The translations under genes were made by a program, and so were the position numbers. From Apodemus sylvaticus (taxonomy: Eukaryota; Chordata; Mammalia; Rodentia; Muridae), in the NCBI RefSeq assembly GCF_947179515.1, contig NC_067472.1:110472506-110536505 (forward strand): DNA of 64,000 bases, given 5' to 3'. Shown one piece after another: positions 45,723 through 56,870 of this stretch (positions within the stretch are counted from its first letter, which is position 1; each line of letters starts with the position of its first letter). The notes beneath the pieces were generated by a model. It had not been told where the DNA came from. It did not search any database and saw only the letters and a program-made list of their open reading frames with translations.

Positions 45723-48336
45723 TTACCATCATCTTCTAAAGAAAGGTGAGCATTTGGGGGAATTTGGGATTTTCATCTCTTGGTCCCCCGAGGCTGCCGT
45801 TTCACTCTTGCCAGCTTTCCTCTGGTAGCACGTTCAGGAGTGGAATGGCTCTCATTAGAGATCAGAGGATTTTCTGAGCAGGCTCCTGCAGAGATAAAAC
45901 CCTTGGCTATTGCTGCAAAATGAAAGATGCAGCATGTGCTCCTGCATCCTTCTGCTCCTGAGTTTTCCTTGGGTTGGCAAATAATTTTTTCTTAGTCTTT
46001 CATCTGCACCTTTCTTTTAAAAGCTGAAAAGAAAGTGCTCTTTGAGTAGAAAAAAAGGTGCATTTTTTTAAATATATATATATATAAAGTGGCTGTGTCT
46101 ATACATAATGTTTCATAGTAAAGTAAATAAAACCGCTAAGGGAGAATATTGTGGCAGCTCAAAACATTTGCTTTTGAATTTGAATTTGACATTTTCTGTC
46201 CCAGAAGATGATTTTTCTTTCCATCTTGATTCATTATTATTAACTATCATACTGCCATAGCACTTGCCTTTGCACTAACTCTATATCATGGTACCAAATA
46301 AAATTGGTACTATCTTAATCTTTTTCCTGGGTAAAAACTTTCATAACCTGAATTAATTCTAAACTTTCAAAACCTGAATTAATTCTAGCTCATCTATTGC
46401 TCTTGTGTCTGAGTGACTTTCCTTGGCCTATTTTAAGGGTCCAGGACCAAAGAGTCAGATGGGAGCAGGGCTAAGGACTTTTTGTAGTGGCCGCTTATTG
46501 TCCAATTCCATTATCAGTCTATCAACATATTCATTAATTTCTGGGCCAGTATGTTATTTCCTGATTTATTTTCCTACTTACTGTTGCTCTTTGTTTATCC
46601 ATTGTCCATGCTCTAGCTCTAAGCCCTTTAAGATAAATTAGTATTTGACTATGTTAATCACATTAATCTCCTCAGTTGACCATTATGAAGACAACACTTG
46701 TTTGTACTTAGGATAGAGAACATTGTTTCTTAACTCCTTGTCTGATGGTAGGATCAAGTTCCTGACCACGATAATTGTTATTTTCCTGTTCCCTCTTCTC
46801 TACTATCTAGGACTTTCTTGTCCCAGCTTCTGCTGTGTTCCTTTTTCCTTAGAAGGCTTCTGACCCACCAGTTACTAATTAGTTAGCTGTTACTAACCAA
46901 TTAGTTATCGTTTAGACTTCAACTCAAATTTCTACAATATACTACTTTTCTTGAGCCTCTATAACCATTTTCAAATATTTATGAGCTGTTGTTCAAGGTC
47001 TAGGGCATCACTGTTATACACAACAGCCTGAAATTTGTATTTGGTATAACATTTGGTTACATTTTGCTTTATGACTGTAAAATCTGAATATGTGTATGTG
47101 TGTAAATGATGAAAATTATCATTTCCCACCATGTAGTTATACGTGTATTAATACTCTCAGCAAAATGAATGTGCAAAATGAATGAACTCCTAGTGTCTGT
47201 GTAAATAGAGAAAACATGCCCTAAAGTTTCTACTTTGTAGGAACAGGGCCATGAGATACTATAAATCCTTTCCAGATGATGTAAATCCTTTCGAAGCACA
47301 CAGTATGTTCCTCTGCCTCTCCAAGTTGTCATCTAAATTTCTGTAGGCAATGCTTTCCTTGTAGAGGTGCAATTTGGGTAGCTACATTTACACTGTGACT
47401 GTGGTGGCCAAATGCAAACTAAGTCAATCATAATCCGTTCATTGGGAGTTTGGAACTGAGCCTGTGCCACATCAATTCATATTGGATTCATTTTGGGGGT
47501 GGCAGGATGTCAAAAACAAACAAACTAAACAACTAAAAACAATGCAAATTCACAATCAACTATGGTAGCAACAAAATACTAAGCTAAAATTAGAGAGGTA
47601 ATGAATGGATGGTTTACAGAATTTGGATCAAGCAGTGGAGAAAGTTGCTATGAAGAAAACAGACAACAATGGCACAGATGTTCAGGGCGATGCTCAGGCA
47701 GGATTGGAGATGAAACCTTGGTGTTCTTTATGCCTTCACCCTCTCTTGGAGTAGATTCTTTCTTGGGGCTGTCTATCTCCCTGCCCTTGAGTTGTATCCC
47801 CCAAATAGCTGTGTATCCTTCAGAATGAGTTCTTCCGTTTGCTATGCATGTCATCTCTGAGGAATCCACATTTTCAGTCATGTTAAAAGAATATATAAAA
47901 TTGCAGATAAAAGAACGGTAAACACTGTATGCTATACTTGATTTAATGATCATCATTTCCTGTTTGAAATCAATCTTTACAAATTAAACATGATGTATAA
48001 ATAATTGGCATAAGCATACTTACTTCAATTGCAACTACTCAAAGCCCTCTTGATGTGGTTGATGTTTTTTGGGCATCTCCTACTTGATTAGGCATCTCCT
48101 ACTTGACTAGTACAAGACCTAGACATATATGTCTAAGCTTTACATCATTTCTGTTGAGTGAATTCCTGATTTCTTTGTTATATTTGAATTTGTTCTCTGT
48201 GTCTCTGTATCCTATAGTATAAGCCTGGCAATTAGAAAACTCTGAAGCTATTTATTCTATTTGATTGTGGGAGGCATGAAAAAGCTTTTAGTTTCTTAAT
48301 AAGAACAAAGGCATGCCCTCTTAAAAATGGTCTTAC
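45723..48336. other. Unique DNA with short tandem duplications
   Basis: No gene. A 26-bp tandem duplication lies at 46335-46386 (one mismatch), a roughly 20-bp tandem pair 'ggcatctcctacttga' at about 48073-48110, and a short TA run at about 46074-46086. The 45770-46030 part is repeat-free and a candidate conserved element. Confidence 0.45.
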
Positions 48337-48818
48337 TGTAGTGGTTAATGCTGTGAAGTACATGGGATCTATAAATCACACAGGAGGATAGTCTAAGCAT
48401 GCCTATGATGGAGTCTCTCATTAGGTTAGTATCTAGGCATGCCTGCAACAATTATCTCAATCATATTAAGGTTTAAAGATGAACCTTAACTGTGGGTGGC
48501 ACTTGAGCATGGGTTGCGGTCCTGAATAAAAATGAAAATGGAGAAAAGGAAACCAGTTGAGAACCACCATGCCTTCTTCCCTCTCTTTCTCCACCCCTCC
48601 CTTTCTTCCTCCTTTCTTTCCTCCCTCCCCATCCCTGTTCCTTTGCATCTGCAACTATGGTAGCAGTAGGACCAGCTAGCTGCCTCATTTTCCTGACTCC
48701 ATGATTTCCTTGCCAGATGCACAGTGTCCTAGAACATTGGACCAAGGCAAACTCTTCCATCCTGAAGTTGTTTATTTCAGAGTATATTGTCACAGAAAGA
48801 AGACCAATAACTGGTATA
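48337..48818 (+). repeat. LTR-like murine repeat, diverged
   Basis: Begins TGTAGTGGTTAATG. Landmarks are 'gggatctataaatcacacag', 'actgtgggtggcacttgagc', 'tagctgcctcattttcctga' and 'attgtcacagaaagaagacc'. These are the landmarks of a common rodent LTR, with an inserted C/T-rich patch. No clear target duplication. Confidence 0.5.
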
Positions 48819-49264
48819 CTTGTGTATAATCATATATCTTCCTGAGTCCTTTTATGGAGGAGATTTATAACTGTCATTTGGAATTGGAGAGGAATGAGAT
48901 CATACATGTGAAAACCATCTGAAAACATAAAAAATCTTTTACAAAATTTCTTCATAGTTTAAGTAGGTTCTATCAACCTTGTGTTACAAATGAGATTCTA
49001 AGGTCAGTGAGGTTAAATGGTATGACTGAATATACTAAGTATGAGTATTAAATAGGTAATTAAAATACTCATGATCATCATGTATTAAGTATTATTTATC
49101 CATAATAGCTCTGAAGTAAGACCTATCCTAGAGAATTCATAAATATGTTACCAAAAGCAGAACATGCAAAGTTAAAAACACTAAGATTAACAAGCAAAGA
49201 GAAATGGAAAAGTTTCCAGGTACACTAACATGATTGAAAATAAAGAAGTAGTTCAAGGAAACTG
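48819..49264. other. Unique DNA, possible MIR trace
   Basis: Nothing definite. 'gtcagtgaggttaaatggta' near 49001-49022 weakly resembles MIR. Confidence 0.4.
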
Positions 49265-49556
49265 ATTTAGAAGTAATCCAGATGCCTCTGTTCACAGACT
49301 CTTCCTTGTGTCCCCCAACAACAGGAGCTGGGGCTGTCCCTAACGATACTTCCTGTCTGTGGAATCCATTTACCATCATGGCTGCCTTGTCTGTTCTCAA
49401 TGGGAGAGGATACACCTAACTTTAAAGAGACTTGATGTACCAGGGTGAGGAGAATATAAAGGTAGGGCGCCCTCTCAGTGGAAAAAAGATGGGGGAATAG
49501 GGAGGAGGGACTATGTGAGTGGTTGACCAGAATGGGAGAACAGTTTAGATGTAAAA
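49265..49556 (+). mobile_element. Old LINE-1 3'-end fragment
   Basis: 'gatgtaccagggtgaggaga', 'gatgggggaatagggaggag' and 'gaacagtttagatgtaaaat' match old rodent L1 3' UTR sequence in sense orientation. Its tail position is now occupied by a GATA microsatellite. Confidence 0.6.
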
Positions 49557-49560
49557 TAGG

Positions 49561-49605
<45 letters not shown>
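49557..49605. repeat. (GATA)n microsatellite
   Basis: About eleven TAGA units directly at the 3' end of the preceding L1 fragment. Confidence 0.97.
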
Positions 49606-49703
49606 GATAGATAGACTCCACCTCACTTTTACATTATCACAGAATGAGTTTCTGAACATATTTGTTCTCAGTAAACACTAAAGAGGAAGGTGAGAAGAAA
49701 ACT
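49601..49703. repeat. Local duplication, copy 1
   Basis: Over 100 bp matching 52019-52126 at roughly 90 percent by eye (for example 'ttctcagtaaacactaaaga' versus 'ttctcagtgaacactaaaga'). Direct orientation, 2.4 kb apart. Confidence 0.88.
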
Positions 49704-49823
49704 CTAATGCATTCTAACAAAGTACAAATGACTCAATGATACAGAGGGAACTAAGTTGTTATGTCTGTAGGCCTGTTCTGTGGATCACTGATATCAACAA
49801 AGTACATAAAATAGTAACTAATT

Positions 49824-50165
49824 CTGGGCTTGGAAAATATCTCAGTCAGTAAAATGCTTTTCTATCAATCATGGGTTGGAATTTCAGCCCTTTAAACTGA
49901 TATATACAAAATTAGAATAAGTCCCATGCATTTGCAAATCAGTGCAGAAGAGGCAGAGGTAGAAGGTGCCTGCCTTCCCCCGATAGATCAGTTAGTTTCA
50001 GGTCAGAGAGAGATCCTGTCTCAGAATTAAGGTGAACAGTACCCTGAAGAACTGCATTCAGTGTGGAACCTTTGTCTGCCTCAATACCAGTACATACAAG
50101 TAGCTCTCTCTACAAACCTATGCACACAGGTATACATATGTACACATACACATAAAGTTATATAA
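49824..50165 (+). mobile_element. B4-type SINE, full length
   Basis: 'gggcttggaaaatatctcag', 'cagtaaaatgcttttctatc', 'gagagagatcctgtctcaga' and a CA-rich tail with 'tgcacacaggtatacatatg'. Follows the B4/RSINE layout throughout. Confidence 0.72.
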
Positions 50166-50562
50166 AATGAACACTTCAGGTTGGGCCTCACATCTTCTAT
50201 GTATGGCCATCTTTTGGTTAGTAACTCTTTTTTCTTGAATTAATGAAATATTTCAAATTTGACATACAAAAATTTATTTATTTATTTATTTATTTATTTA
50301 TATTATTTCCTTTTTTTTTATTATTCGATATAATTTATTTACATTTCAAATGATTTCCCCTTTTCTAGCCCCCCCACTCCCCGAAAGTCCCGCAAGCCCC
50401 CTTCTCTTCCCCTGTCCTCCCACCCACCCCTTCCCACTTCCCCGTTCTGGTTTTGCTGAATACTGTTTCACTGAGTCTTTCCAGAACCAGGGGCCACTCC
50501 TCCTTTCTTCTTGTACCTCATTTGATGTGTGGATTATGTTTTGGGTATTCCAGTTTTCTAGG

Positions 50563-51027
50563 TTAATATCCACTTATTAGTGAGTGCATACCATGATTCA
50601 CCTTTTGAGTCTGGGTTACCTCACTTAGTATGATATTCTCTAGATCCATCCATTTGCCTAAGAATTTCATGAATTCATTGTTTCTAATGGCTGAATAGTA
50701 CTCCATTGTGTAGATATACCACATTTTTTGCATCCACTCTTCTGTTGAGGGATACCTGGGTTCTTTCCAGCATCTGGCAATTACAAATAGGGCTGCTATG
50801 AACATAGTAGAACATGTATCCTTATTACATGGTGGGGAGTCTTCTGGGTATATGCCCAGGAGTGGTATAGCAGGATCTTCTGGAAGTAAGGTGCCCAGTT
50901 TTCGGAGGAACCGCCAGACTGATTTCCAGAGTGGTTGTACCAATTTGCAACCCCACCAGCAGTGGAGGAGTGTTCCTCTTTCTCCACACCCTCTCCAACA
51001 CCTGCTGTCTCCTGAATTTTTAATCTT
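50563..51027 (-). pseudogene. L1-E ORF2 C-terminal part
   Basis: Uninterrupted ORF2 C-terminus on the minus strand from KIKNSGDS through the Cys-rich motif (CWRGCGERGTLLHCWWGC) to HSLISGY. It is dead only because of the truncation and inversion. Confidence 0.93.
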
Positions 51028-51858
51028 CATCTGGAACAACAAAAAACCCAGGATAGCTAAAACTATTCTCAGCAACAAAAGGAAATCTGGGGGAATCAGT
51101 ATCCCTGACCTCAAGCAATACTACAGAGCAATAGTGTTAAAAACTGCATGGTATTGGTACAGTGACAGACAGGAGGATCAATGGAACAGGATTGAAGATC
51201 CAGAAATGAACCCACACACCTATGGCCACTTGATCCTCGACAAAGAGGCTGAAAACATCCAATGGAAAAAAGATAGCCTTTTCAACAAATGGTGCTGGTT
51301 CAACTGGAGGTCAGCATGCAGAAGAATGCGAATTGATCCATCCTTGTCTCCTTGTACTAAGCTCAAATCCAAATGGATCAAGGACCTCCACATAAAGCCA
51401 GACACTCTGAAGCTAATAGAAAAAAAACTGGGGAAGACCCTTGAGGACATCGGTACAGGGAGAAAGTTTCTGAACAGAACACCAATAGCGTATGCTCTAA
51501 GAGCAAGAATTGACAAATGGGACCTCATAAAATTACAAAGTTTCTGTAAGGCAAAGGACACCATCAAGAGGACAGATCGGCAACCAACAAATTGGGAAAA
51601 GATCTTCACCAATCCTACATCAGATAGAGGGCTAATATCCAATATATATAAAGAACTCAAGAAGTTAGACTCCAGAAAACCAAACAACCCTATTAAAAAA
51701 TGGGGTACAGAGTTAAACAAAGAATTCTCACCTGAAGAACTTCGGATGGCGGAGAAGCATCTTAAAAAATGCTCAACTTCATTAGTCATTAGGGAAATGC
51801 AAATCAAAACAACCCTAAGATTTCATCTTACACCAGTCAGAATGGCTAAGATTAAAAA
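51028..51858 (+). pseudogene. L1-E ORF2 inverted middle part
   Basis: Uninterrupted post-RT ORF2 sequence from FIWNNKKPRIAKTIL to LTPVRMAKIKN on the plus strand, about 277 codons. It continues by chance into an accidental 408-codon frame (50798-52024) that begins in antisense L1. Confidence 0.93.
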
Positions 51859-51975
51859 TTTATTTTTAATCATTATCATGTATAATCAAATAAACAAACA
51901 AAGCAAATACCTGCTTATCTTTATAGGTTATAGCTGGGATTCTCACCTTTCTAATAAGGGGAAAGTTTTCTTTGG

Positions 51976-52015
51976 TTTCACTGTTTATATATATATTTCA
52001 CTGTTTATATATATA
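51976..52015. repeat. 20-bp tandem duplication
   Basis: 'tttcactgtttatatatata' occurs twice in a row. Confidence 0.95.
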
Positions 52016-52018
52016 TTT

Positions 52019-52126
52019 AGATAGATGATAGAGAGACTCCACCTTACTTTAACATTATCACAAAATGAGTTTCTGAGCATATTTGTTCTCAGTGAACACT
52101 AAAGAGGAAAGATGAGAAGGAAACTG
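52019..52126. repeat. Local duplication, copy 2
   Basis: Partner of 49601-49703. Just after it, 'ggtaaaatgcttttcaatca' also resembles 49849-49870, as if the intervening 145 bp had been lost from this copy. Confidence 0.85.
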
Positions 52127-52384
52127 CACGGTAAAATGCTTTTCAATCAATTACACAGCACAGTCAATCTGTCTGCAAACCTTGGTTTGATTTAAAAAAC
52201 ATAACCACCTCTTAGCTACTCACTCTTATCAACTGAGTCCATGTTATCTTTTTAAAATCTGGAGTCTTTTTCTCATGAGGCTTTGCCTTCTTTCTTTGCT
52301 CTATTAGATTTTTGGAAGTACATTGGTGAGATCCACCTTTCATTTTCTCATCAGAGCCCACCCATAGCTCTTCCACACAGTCCC

Positions 52385-52800
52385 TGTCTTAGTTAGGGTT
52401 CCAATGCTGTGAAGGAACACCATGACCAAGCCACCTCTTAATAAAGCAACGACTTTAATTGGGGCTGGCTTACACTTTCAGAGATTCAGCCCATTGTCAT
52501 CATGGTGAGAAGCATGACACCATGCAGGATACATGCTGCCAAGAGTTCTATGGTTTGATCTGAAGGCAGTCAGTGGGAGACTGTGTTCCCCAGGTATCCA
52601 GGAGGAGACCCTAGATAATACTGACCAGACTTGAACATATATATGAAACCTCAAAATCTCTCCTCTACAGGGACACACTTCCTTTAGTAAGGCTACACCT
52701 CCTCCAATAAAGTCTCACCTCCTAATAGTACCTCCTCCAATAAAGTCTCACCTCCTAATAGTACCACTTTCTGTGGGCTAAGCATAGTCAAACCACTACA
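52385..52800 (+). mobile_element. Murine LTR-like element (TG...CA)
   Basis: Starts TGTCTTAGTTAGGGTT and ends AACCACTACA. Landmarks 'ggggctggcttacactttca', 'gcccattgtcatcatggtga' and 'gtgggctaagcatagtcaaa' belong to a very common murine repeat that I recall but do not name. No target duplication seen and no ERV coding region. A 33-bp exact tandem duplication (52698-52730, 52731-52763) lies near its 3' end. Confidence 0.75.
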
Positions 52801-53831
52801 ATCCTCTTTCATGTCAAGTAGAAACAAGGACAAAATTCTAACGATGATCTTTAAGACAAACACAGTCTACTCAACACAAAGTCATGCTGTGTGAATCAGA
52901 ATGATTTTGCAGCTTTCTTCCTGTTTAAGAAATATAGCTAAGAATAAAGAGTATAGTTCAATGTAAGCATTGTATTCCTATTAATACAGTTGCTGCACAA
53001 GGCCAAGGAGGGCATGGGTTTTAATTTTTGGGTCATGACATCGGGAGGTGGCTTTAAGTAGCAGTGGTTGCCTAAGCTTCTGTAGTCACAGGGTCCATAG
53101 ATCTGAACCTACTATAACACTTACTTGGTATTAAGTGTTTGAGTAAATGGATGTAAAGAGGAAAAACAGGTATTTTTCCTCTAACCACAAATAGCAGGTT
53201 ATATTAATGTATCTAGCAATGAATTGGTATTGCAGATATTGATATAAACTCAGTTTCTCAGTATAGAAAGGGTTGATGGACACACACACACACACACTCA
53301 TTCATTCATTTGAACAATCAAATTTAACAACATAAGTAAAGTTGAAACTACATACTGTGGACTAATGAAAATGGCCTTTTGTCATCATGTTTTACCTTTT
53401 TCAAATCTGTAATGTTGCTTAAAAACTAGAAAACAAGATTTCAACTGAGGTACATTGTATAGAATATCTTATCTAGCCCATACTCCTCAAGGCTATGAAA
53501 CGTATCATGCTTGAGAAACGGCCACAGCCAAAAGGAGCCAATGGTGACATTTATGAATGAATACAACAGAGGCCAGACGTGTTCTAAAACAAACTGATAC
53601 TATACCATTTAAAAAGCAAAGAAATAAGCCCAATTCCAAGTCAATATAGATATATTTAGACCTTATTAGGTTGATAATAAAAATGCATCATTATTGGTTC
53701 ATTAATTGTAATAAGTACATTAGAGTAAAGGTATGATTTTATTAACAGGAGAATTAATTGTGATCTATATAGGAACTCACAGTAGTATTTTATTAGTTTT
53801 TCTACACATCCCAATATATTAAGAAAGAACA
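52801..53831. other. Unique DNA with a short (CA)n
   Basis: No gene. A CA run lies at about 53279-53296. Confidence 0.5.
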
Positions 53832-54006
53832 ACGCTCAGTTGTTAAGAGCACTGTCTGCTCTCCCGAAGGTCCTGAGTTCAAATCCTAGCAACCACATGG
53901 TGGCTTACAACCATCTGTAAAGTATTCGGACACCGTTTTCTGGTGGGTCTGAGGACAGCTACAGTGTACTTAGACATAATAATAAATAAATCTTTAAAAA
54001 AAAAAA
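53832..54006 (+). mobile_element. B2 SINE, slightly 5'-truncated
   Basis: 'cgctcagttgttaagagcac', 'gtcctgagttcaaatcctag', 'accacatggtggcttacaac' and a tail 'aataataaataaatcttt' with an A-run. 'agaaagaa' occurs at 53822-53829 and 54008-54015 as an 8-bp target duplication. The first roughly 12 bp of the consensus are missing. Confidence 0.93.
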
Positions 54007-55849
54007 GAGAAAGAAAACAGCGTGCAGAGAATGCTCAATGTGTATAACATTCTATATCCATGATTCCATATATAAAGGTATCATAAGTATGTTATTAGTA
54101 ATATTAAAATGGGTAGGGGAATGTATTTCAATAAACTTATTTTGTTATGACAATTGTTGGATGTTATCCAAGTATATACTTTTTTCCTTGAAATAATGAA
54201 TTGGCCTGTTTATCTTTGGGTACATCTTGGTATTTTACTTCTCAAGCAGAGTTTTCTGCCACGCTAAGAAGAACCAGCTGTCTCGTGGCTTGCAGAAAGC
54301 TGCATGGCCCTCCAAGAAAGCATTGTGGGATATTTTTTTTTTCTTTTTTCATCTGACATGCTCTTATTTTTCCCCTGTTGGGACAGTTTCTAACATACTG
54401 AAAAGAGCCAATCAAAGTAATTGTTGAATCTTGATGACCAGAACTTCATGTGCCAAGCATTTTATCCTAAAACTGGGTTATTTAGAGTCCGATGGTGCCA
54501 GGAATAAATATATAACACTAAGTAATTTGGAGAGATTGGAGAATTTTTAGAAAATTTCTGTCACTTGGAAGCATGAAATTACACGCACCACAGTGGAATG
54601 AAATCAAATCAATCAGCATCTTGGGATCTCCCAGGCAGGCTCCACAATCAGCAAGAGCCCAGAAGCCGCACGAGTGGGGAGAATTCTTGAGCTTGTAGAG
54701 ATGCAGCTTTAGTTGCAGATGAGAGAACAGAAAGGATAAAAGGGTCAGAAGAAGAGTTGCAGTGAAGGTGCTGTTATCCTAACAGCCTACTCTGAATCTT
54801 ATCCTTTTTTTAGAATGACTCAATGTCTCCTTCTCTTCATGAGGCTTAAATCCAAGGTCTTTAGTGTTTAGTGTGTTTTTTCCCGAGGCCTGTAGCAGTA
54901 CACTTGTGCTTGAACCTTTTTTGTCATTTCCTACAGTTTACCTAACCTCAATGTTATCAATAGATCTTCCTTCTTGATTTACCAACCATCAAGTTTCTTT
55001 TCTTAGGTCTCTGTGCTTTTGAACAACATGCCCACACCACCCTGAATGTCTGCCCTTGCTCTGTTTGCTTGTAAACTCTGAGATTTCATCTCTTGCAAAA
55101 TGTCTTACTAATGCCATGCTATGATAGATTGCTAACCTTCCCCCCCACACTATGTTAAGTAATACAGTAGAACATCTCTCATTGGAGTTGCTGGCCTTCT
55201 CTATAATTCTGAACATTTGAAAAAAAAAGATTACCACTAAATAGTGAAACAAAGGATGGGATGTGAAGCTGTGGATAAGGACAAATGAATGGGATTTATG
55301 GAAAATACCAGAGTTTGGAGGAACCTATATGATAGAAAAGTGTACAGTATAATAGTTTCAAAACTTCAGGAATCATTCCACAAAAGACATGTACAAAGGC
55401 ATATGATAATGTAATCTGAAATAAATACTAAACCTGAGCCAAAAGCAAGATAAAGGGTGGCTGTAAAACAAGCATATTGCAAATGCCCCAGTTTCTACAG
55501 TGCTTTCTTCATGGTGTGGATAAAACCATGAGCCCTGGTATAGGAGGGAGGTAATGGAGCAGAAGGCATTCACAAATATTGGAAATGAGTCTTAGTCAGG
55601 TGTGTGTTTTTCCAGAAAAATCCTCTGAGAGTGATCAGTAGTTAGGGAGCTAATGTAAAATTGTCAGCCAACAAAATCTGTGACCGTACTGAGGACAATG
55701 GAGCTGAGATTTCCAGAGATTTATTAAGAACAAATCATGCCCGAACATTTTGATAGGTTTTTTGATAGTAGCTCCCCAATTCCTGGCACTCTTGCTCCAT
55801 TGCTTCCTCAATGCCTTCTAAATCAATTTAAAATGCCTTCTTTGGAGCT
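54007..55849. other. Unique DNA
   Basis: No gene or confident repeat. Open frames at 54227-54427, 54989-55252 and 55373-55573 have no family resemblance. Confidence 0.5.
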
Positions 55850-55995
55850 GACCTTCAAGGCTCTTCTATGTTTAATGAAATCGCTTGCCTTTCCTCTTCT
55901 CTCTAATTTTTCTCTTGGTATTTCTCCTGGATCTTTGACTTTGGTCATTGTCTCTGACTTTGTACAGACTTTTGTATCATAACTTTGCATACAAC
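55850..55995 (+). mobile_element. Possible L2 fragment
   Basis: 'gaccttcaaggctcttctat' and the following C/T-rich text loosely follow the L2 3' region in sense. Weak. Positions 55996-56169 show nothing clear. Confidence 0.35.
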
Positions 55996-56870
55996 ACTGT
56001 CCCTATTCTAAAATCTGCAGCACACCCACCTACCTACTGAGTAGTACACATCGTTTGAGGTCTTGCTCTTCTTCTGGAAGCCATATGGTCCAGGCAAGCT
56101 ATAATTCTGGAGTTAAAATCTTTCATTCCTTGTTATTCATTGTACAGTCATTTCTTACTTTTCAGTAATATGTTTTCTCATTGGATATTTTATTTACATT
56201 TCAAATATTATGCCCTTTCCTGTTTTCCCCTCTGAAAACACCATATATCATCCCTCTCTCCCCCTACTCACCAACCCATCTACTCCCGCTTTCCTGTCCT
56301 GGCATTCCCCTATACTGGGGCATTGAGTCTTCTCAGGACCAAGGGCCTTTCCTCACTTTGATGTCAAACAAGGCCATCCTCTGCAACATATGCAGCTGGA
56401 GCCATGGGTCTCTGCATGTGTACTCTTTGATACCCTGGGAGCTGTGGGAGGTGCTGGTTGGTTCATATTGTTTTTCTCCTATGGTGCTGCAAGCTCCTCA
56501 GCTCCTTGGCTCCTTTCTCTGACTTCTCCAATGCAGATCATGTGATCAGTCCAATGGTTTGCTGAGAGCATCCTCAGCCAACCTGTATTTGTCAGGCACT
56601 GGCAGAGCCTCTCAGGAGACAGCTATATCAGGCTCCTGTCAGCAAGCACTTATTGCCATTTACAATAATGTCTGGGTTTGGTGAGTGTATATGGGATGCA
56701 GCTCCATGTGGGGCAGTCTTTGGATGGTCTTTCCTTCATTCTCTGATCCACACTTTTGTCTCTATATATTCTCCCATGGGTATTTTGTTCCCATTTCTAA
56801 GGACCAAAGTATCAATACTTGAACTTCATGTGGTCTGTGAATTGTATCTTGAGTATTCTGAGCTTTTGGG

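Larger units (their letters stand above)
50268..51865 (-). mobile_element. L1-E: 5'-inverted (twin-primed) LINE-1
   Basis: The L1 3' part lies on the minus strand at about 50280-51027: 3' UTR, ORF2 end and the Cys-rich domain, with a (TTTA)n/T-rich tail at left. The adjoining, more 5' part of ORF2 lies inverted on the plus strand at about 51025-51858. The two pieces meet in L1 coordinates and both contain the same roughly 13 nt ('aagattaaaaatt'). The whole is flanked by 'aaaaatttattt' at 50268-50279 and 51854-51865. ORF2 codons are open in both pieces, so the copy is comparatively young. Confidence 0.95.

Noticed and set aside
49557..49605. CRISPR-like regular array
   Set aside because: It is a GATA microsatellite without spacers. 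The sequence is vertebrate nuclear DNA, and no array with unique spacers exists in the window.
50798..52024. 408-codon plus-strand gene
   Set aside because: It crosses an L1 inversion junction and runs into unique flank. It is a chance frame.
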